The notes under the pieces were generated by a model. The model was not told the DNA's origin. It saw only the letters and a program-made list of their open reading frames with translations, and ran no database searches. Below, piece by piece: positions 59,015 through 64,000 of a DNA stretch of 64,000 nucleotides (within the stretch, counting starts at the first letter, position 1; every line of letters starts with the position of its first letter). Origin of the DNA: Paguma larvata (Eukaryota > Chordata > Mammalia > Carnivora > Viverridae); NCBI GenBank assembly GCA_030068075.1, contig CM057832.1, positions 79,950,502 through 80,014,501 on the forward strand. Direction: 5' to 3'. The position numbers and the translations under genes were made by a program.

Positions 59015-59479
59015 GCATTTATAGGCAACTCTTTAATGAGGCTCATTCGGGGACAGAAAGGTGAGACCCGCCAGTTTGCCAGTCGCTTTTCACGTGGCTT
59101 TTTGCAGTTTAGTCCTTCAAAGAATGAAGAGTGAAATCAGGTCACTTTCCTGCCCCTCCCCCCCCCCGGAAGTTTCCCTTCCGATTTTTCTTGGTTGTAA
59201 GGTTCTATAAAATGTAGGAGCCTACGGACAATTATGAAAGAGAAGCGATATCCTGTGAGGGCGGAAATCGGACAATAAAAAAAATAAAAAAACCACGGCA
59301 ATTAAAACTCCGAACTTCAACTTGGGGGAGGGTGGGAGGCCACGCCTTCTTTCTCCGGTGCCATTCCCGCCACGCAGGGGTCCTCAGTGGCGGGACGGGG
59401 AAACACAGACACTCCGCCGCAGGGCAGAGCCAGGGTCTGGCCTTCACAGCTGCTAAGGTCTTTGGAACCGGGCTGGGCG
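59015..59479 (-). other. FXN: FXN 3' UTR (short form)
   Basis: After the TGA the minus strand reads CGCCCAGCCCGGTTCC, close to the start of the human FXN 3' UTR. Further matching blocks follow: a T-rich run, TTGTCCGATTTCCGCCCTCA, CACTCTTCATTCTTTGAAGG, and CATTAAAG near the end. Similarity to the human downstream sequence seems to continue to about 58830, so longer transcripts are likely. A SINE (58590-58803) ends the similarity. Confidence 0.85.
59032..59037 (-). promoter_or_regulatory. FXN: Poly(A) signal ATTAAA of FXN
   Basis: ATTAAA on the minus strand (plus tttaat), about 445 nt after the stop codon, in a block conserved with human (CATTAAAG). Cleavage would be expected about 10-30 nt further left. 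Confidence 0.7.
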
Positions 59480-59630
59480 TCAGGTGCCTTTCCCGGAATA
59501 GGCCAGCGAAGACAAGTCCAGCTCGGTTTTCAAGGCTTCCGTCAGCTCGGCGGCCAGCAGCTCGTGGAGCGACACGCCGTCGTGGGCGTACACCCAGCTG
59601 TCCCCGGTCCAGTCGTAGCGCTTCGGGCCG
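59480..59630 (-). CDS. FXN: Frataxin, last coding exon (exon 5a), residues 161-210
   Basis: Frataxin is a mitochondrial matrix protein that binds the NFS1-ISD11-ACP-ISCU complex and speeds sulfur transfer for iron-sulfur cluster assembly. The exon starts directly after an AG acceptor (intron ends tgtcttgcag) and completes the Ser codon begun in exon 4. It then reads [40 protein letters not shown] and SLAYSGKGT before TGA. Length is 151 nt including the stop, as in human. The segment holds Arg165, the end of the beta-sheet, the C-terminal helix (about 182-195) and the tail that packs against the fold. Compared with the human sequence as I remember it, several Lys are replaced by acidic residues (171, 192, 197) and the last two residues differ. 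GC at third codon positions is about 90% (44 of 49 codons), clearly above exon 4. Confidence 0.97.
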
Positions 59631-59888
59631 CTGCAAGACAGAGCGAAGCGTCAGCGAGGCCGCGCCGAGGCCGGCAGGTGGCGGCAGCGACGCCCCGGAA
59701 AGCCACCTGCTCAGGGCAGACCCTGGTCCTGTCTTAGGGTCATTCTGTTTGAGAACGAGTACACAGCCCTCTGGAACAATTCACGCGTCCTGAAAACATC
59801 CGAACCCTCTCTGGGAGCCTGTATTTCACCTTCTGAGCTTGTGCCTTTCCTAACTCACGGAGGCTACCTGCCGTGTCAGAGGCGGTGG

Positions 59889-60091
59889 GTTGTTTTTGTG
59901 GTTTTTTTTAATGTTTATTATTTTTGAGAGAGAAGACAGAGTGTGAGAGGTAGTGGGGCAAAGAGCGAGAGGGAGACACAGAATCCGAACCAGGCTCCAG
60001 GCTCTGAGCTCTCAGCACAGAGCCCAGCGCTGGGCTCGAACCCACAAACCGGGAGATCATGACTTAACTGACTGAGCCACCCAGGCACCCC
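59889..60091 (-). repeat. Felid SINE in FXN intron 4
   Basis: Perfect 11-bp agaggcggtgg at 59878-59888 and 60092-60102. Same strand as FXN, 258 bp upstream of exon 5. Confidence 0.94.
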
Positions 60092-60154
60092 AGAGGCGGT
60101 GGTTTTTAAAATTATGGCCATTTGTGGACCACTGACATGATTTTGTCCCTTACC

Positions 60155-60188
60155 AATTATTATTATTATTATTACTATTATTATTATT
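60155..60188. repeat. (ATT)n microsatellite in FXN intron 4
   Basis: About eleven trinucleotides with one interruption (actatt). Confidence 0.9.
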
Positions 60189-62621
60189 GTTTTAGTACAC
60201 TTGTAACACGTGCCACCACAGCCTCTATCTACCAAAACCCTTCCTCCCGCCAAAAAGGGAACCGTGTGTCCACTGAGCAGGTACTCCCCCACACTCCTTT
60301 CCCCAGCCCCTGGCAATCACCTATACTACTAAAAAATATATATTTTTTTCTTAATTCAATTTTAAACCCACGAAATTGAGAGTTCCTCCACCTCGAGCTC
60401 ATGCAGTGAACAAGGGCACACATCCACCCGTTCAGGCTGGGAGGCTGCATCTGTGCGGGCCTGGGCGAGCTTGGGTTTGGACTCGTGTTGTCATTACAGA
60501 GGTGGAGCGCGGTGGGCGGGCCAGCAGACAGGGATGGTCCCTGGTGATGCCTCGAGGGGGGTGGAGCAGGGAACCCTGCCCCCCCCCCCCAAGAAGGGGC
60601 TCTGGGATCACCCGCGTACTCAGGGAGAGATTTCCCAAAGTCAGGACTGGGAGGAGTTTGCCAGGGAAGAGGGATGCTTAGAAGGCGAGCCTCTTTTGGG
60701 ACTACAAAAACCTCAAAGGTTTCTGTATCATCAACCAAACGCTAGAGTTTGAACCCTTTCCTAATAACGGAGATAACAGGGGTAAGCCAAAAGGACCGAC
60801 ACCTTTGTTCAATATGCACAACCCGCCAAATACAAGCTATCTGGACCATATACCAAGAACTGGCAGTCTGGACCAAATCCACGGGACCTGTGCTTGGCCC
60901 GGTCTCTCTGATTTGCCGCCAGAGTGCCAGGTAGGGCGTGAGAAAGCCCGGGCCCCCCACTGCCCCCCGGGGCTCGGAGCCAAGGCGCTGGCGTTCCGGT
61001 GCCCACCCAGGCCTCTGCTGTATCCCATCCTACAGCCTCCCAGAGTGGCCAGGGTGGCCGGGCGAGGCCGCTGTTTCCACGCAACCCGAAAAGCTGTCAT
61101 CTGAAAAAAGCCTCCAAAGTATCAGAAACGCAGCCTCCCAGAAGATTAGTTTGGACATGAAAAGTCCAGCGGAAAATAACCCTTTTTTCCTTGAGAAACA
61201 CAGTACCTGTGACAGCAAATGGCTCCCTGGCAGATTTTCTTTCCAGAGTCCCATCCTGAATGGCAGGCTAAACAAGCCTGAGCTAGGAGCCTGTCCCTGG
61301 TTGGTGTGTCCAACACGACGCGGACTTTTTCAGCCTCCAGATACAACACAGAAGGAAATAAACCATGGCAGGGGGGCCCCGTGCCCTGCCCGGTATTTAC
61401 ACAGCCAGCAGTCCCTAAAGGTGATGCCTGCGTTGGAACTGGTCCACCCCGATTCTCGTCCAGTTCCCCCGGGGGTGAAGGGAAGAATGGACAGCACGCA
61501 CAGCTCAAGCACGGATTGGGACAACTGTTTGCGGCCAGAGAGACCAGTGGAACCGGCCCACACAGGCTAAAACAACCGACTTCAAATAAACCGAACGGCT
61601 CTAGAAAAGCAATGCGATCTGTAAGGGGCCTTGCTAGCAATGAGTGATTTCCGGGGTGGTTTTTGTTGAATTATAACATACTTCCGTGATGAGGCTGGGG
61701 TGAAGGAGGCACAACGCTTTATTTGTTTTGAGCAAATAATGGCACCCCCTTGCACGATAAACAATATCATATTAACCGCCTAAAAATTATGTGAACTTGG
61801 GGCAGGGGAAGAGTTATGATTTTTTTTTTTAATGCAAATACCACTGGGCTTTCAAAGAACTCCATCCCGATATATTTGGGCCTTTCCCACTTCACAGCAT
61901 GAGCTCTTTGGAAGTGCTAAGGATTGGCCCAGGAAGGCCAATTATTATTTATTTTAGTACACTCGCTTTTCGCGAGTGTCTCTCCGTAACTTGTAACCAC
62001 CCGGACGGGTCCAGACGGATGAGGAACCCTCTCTCCGCACACGTTCTCAGGCAGGCGGCCTCCAACACAGCCGTTTGTTCCACCGGATTGAAAACACATC
62101 AGTGGGAGAGGCAGGAGGGAGTCGATGCCCCGGAGTCGAAGCTTAAGAAGCCCCTCCCCCCTCCCCAGGACCAGCAGCCCAGTTCCGAGGAGGGAATTCA
62201 ACCCACCGCCAGCCAGCGGAGGCGCTCAGAACACGCTCCGGGCCAAACTTTCACCTGAGGACGAAGGGCCGCTCCTTCCAATGCTGCAGTAACCAAAGTC
62301 GGCTTTTTAAAAGGCAGAGCCGTGATTTCATAGAGAGAAGCTGTGCAGGCCAGGTTCTGAAAAGTCCTAAACTTTTCGCTCCGGACCTCACGGACATCTC
62401 AGTATCCGCCAGTATCTCAGTATCTCAGCATCCGCCAGGTTATGGGCAGACAGAAGGCAGAGAGGCAGAGTCAACCCCCCTGCAAGGCCGCGGGGAGCCA
62501 GGAGGAAGCATCAGGAGAGGTGGCTTACGGGCACCCGCCCACAGCGGGACGCCCCCTTTAAAGGGTCCACGGCGCCACACTGCGCGCGAGCTGAACACCC
62601 CGATTCTGACTTCGGGACCTA

Positions 62622-62720
<99 letters not shown>

Positions 62721-62954
62721 CTAGCAGGTCGGGAGGAGAAGAAAACAGAGTTATCTCTCGGGCACAACCGCTTCAGACCTGGACACTTTCCATTTATACA
62801 AGTCCACGATATATACACTCGGTGAAGAGACGTCTTTCATGTTTCGACGCGGCAGGTCATGCAGGAAGCACGCGGCTCTCAGAGTGAGGCGTGACTGATC
62901 GCGATAATCCTTGGGCGTCATCCTGCTCTCCCTGACTCCCTGCGAGGCCGGCGA

Positions 62955-63062
62955 GGCGAGAAGTATCATTATTCCCCTCTCGAGGTGGGGACAGAGCAGT
63001 GGCTTGTCTGAGGTCCTACAGCTGGCAGACGGAGGCCCCGCATCCTGCCTGCTGCCTGGGTT
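62955..63062 (-). repeat. MIR fragment in FXN intron 3
   Basis: ATCATTATTCCCCTCTCGAG, TGGCTTGTCTGAGGTCCTAC, AGCTGGCAGACGGAGGCCCC. Confidence 0.65.
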
Positions 63063-63104
63063 CCCTTCGCTACCAGCCAGAACACACAAGGGGGCTTTAA
63101 AACA

Positions 63105-63200
63105 TGCGCCTAGCTGGCTCAGTCGGTGGCGCGTGCGAAGCTTGATCTCAGGATGGAGAGTTCAAGACCCATATTGGGCGTGGAGCCTACTTGAAAAAAA
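63105..63200 (+). repeat. Older short CAN-SINE
   Basis: GCGCCTAGCTGGCTCAGTCG ... CCCATATTGGGCGTGGAGCC then an A-run. Confidence 0.82.
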
Positions 63201-63347
63201 ATGCAGACGCCAACTCCACCGGAGAACCACGTCACCCCAAACGTCGTCAGACTGAACAAGTCCATTAGCAAAACAAGGAAAAAAGGCAAGACAGAAAGAA
63301 GTAGTCGAACCACCTGCCTTGCTTGTCTTAGAAGAGCAATCAATCAC

Positions 63348-63541
63348 AGGGGCGCCGGGGTGGCTCCCTCGGTTAAGGACTTTGGCTCGGGTCACGATCT
63401 CAGGGATCGTGAGTTCAAGCCCCACGTTGGGCTCTCTGCTGTCAACACAGAGCCTGCTTCAAAAACTCTGTCCCCCTCTCTCTCTGCCCCTCTCCTGCTC
63501 GCTCTCTCTCTCAAAAATAAACATTAAAAAAAAAAAAAAAA
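63348..63541 (+). repeat. Felid SINE in FXN intron 3
   Basis: Perfect agaagagcaat at 63330-63340 and 63542-63552 with an 18-A tail. Antisense to FXN, 627 bp upstream of exon 4. Confidence 0.93.
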
Positions 63542-63972
63542 AGAAGAGCAATAATGTTTGCTGTGCTAGCAGAAGGCCGACACTCCAGATTAGTTCTTAT
63601 TCTCAGACCCTTCCCACAGGTTGAATTGTTTAAAAGACTACTTGGTCCGTCTTTGCTAAATGCTCATTTAAATTTGAAAACACTCTTTCAACAAAGGAGC
63701 CCTATACTCCCAAGGTCTGAGGTTTCTTTAGAAGGTGCAGGATCTTACAGAAGCAGCTGCACGGCTCCGTCCCCTTTCCTGGAGCTGGTGCGCAGGAGGG
63801 AGCCCCTGTCCCTGCTCCCCGCCCAGGGCGTGACCCGTGCCACACGTGCCACACGCGGCCACCTTTCTCTGGGCTTCCAGAGCTCCCGTGCAATCAAGAG
63901 GCTCTGAATGCTTCTGAGAACACTTTGTGTTTGGTTTGCAAACACAAAGAGCTATTGAAAAGGTGGACGACA

Positions 63973-64000
63973 GTAATAATAATAATAATAATAATAATAA
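63973..64000. repeat. (TAA)n microsatellite cut by the window edge
   Basis: At least eight TAA units running to the last base; true length unknown. Confidence 0.9.

Larger units (their letters stand above)
62721..64000 (-). other. FXN: FXN intron 3, 3' part (continues past the window)
   Basis: Intronic sequence upstream of exon 4. It contains a MIR-like fragment (62955-63062), an older short CAN-SINE (63105-63200), a young felid SINE (63348-63541) and an (AAT)n microsatellite at the window edge. No exon 3 sequence is seen. Confidence 0.9.

Noticed and set aside
59332..59793. 153-codon plus-strand frame over FXN exon 5
   Set aside because: Shadow of the GC-rich frataxin exon on the other strand; does not follow any splice signal.
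60229..60738. 169-codon minus frame in FXN intron 4
   Set aside because: Lies in intronic DNA with an (ATT)n tract nearby and a C-run inside it; Pro/Ser-rich chance frame.
61146..61640. 164-codon minus frame in FXN intron 4
   Set aside because: No splice sites joining it to exon 4 or 5 in frame, no recognisable domain.

Overview
This is a stretch of a carnivore nuclear genome, almost certainly from a cat-family (felid) species. About sixty copies of the tRNA-Lys-derived carnivore SINE occur on both strands. They carry the felid-type head (GGGGCGCCTGGGTGGCTCAG...) and end in AAATAAA(C/A)A plus an A-tail. Around them lie older LINE-1, MIR, L2, MaLR-type LTR, MER5-type and Tigger-type fragments. 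There are no operons, bacterial genes, CRISPR arrays or phage.

One protein-coding gene can be read with confidence: FXN (frataxin), on the minus strand at the right end. Exon 4 is at 62623-62720 and the last coding exon is at 59480-59630. Both have the expected lengths (98 and 151 nt), canonical splice sites and an intact reading frame to a TGA. The 3' UTR runs leftward with an ATTAAA signal at 59032-59037. Exons 1-3 lie beyond position 64000.

A SINE-free CpG island at about 23.05-24.02 kb is the only other strong gene-like signal. In human the gene after FXN in the same orientation is TJP2 (ZO-2), so the island is probably a TJP2 upstream promoter. Positions 1 to about 23 kb would then be a large TJP2 intron. 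This rests on gene order, not on any recognised TJP2 exon.

Layout: 1-22.4 kb, SINE-rich probable intron with an L1 3' end (18.5-19.8 kb) and MaLR-type LTRs; 22.4-25.7 kb, SINE-free CpG island flanked by old L1 tails; 25.7-47.5 kb, dense SINE/L1 intergenic DNA; 47.5-52 kb, SINE-poor block with candidate LTR sequences and an old L1 tail; 52-54.3 kb, antisense L1 ORF2; 54-58.8 kb, SINEs, a MaLR-type LTR and a candidate LTR with a 17-bp tandem array; 58.8-64 kb, FXN 3' UTR, exon 5, intron 4, exon 4 and part of intron 3.

I did not find a new biological system. The most useful observations are the FXN exons (with a GC-rich, more acidic C-terminal exon), the CpG island, several nested SINE insertions dated by target-site duplications, and the candidate LTRs. 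Repeat subfamily names are from recognition only, and the edges of old repeats are approximate.
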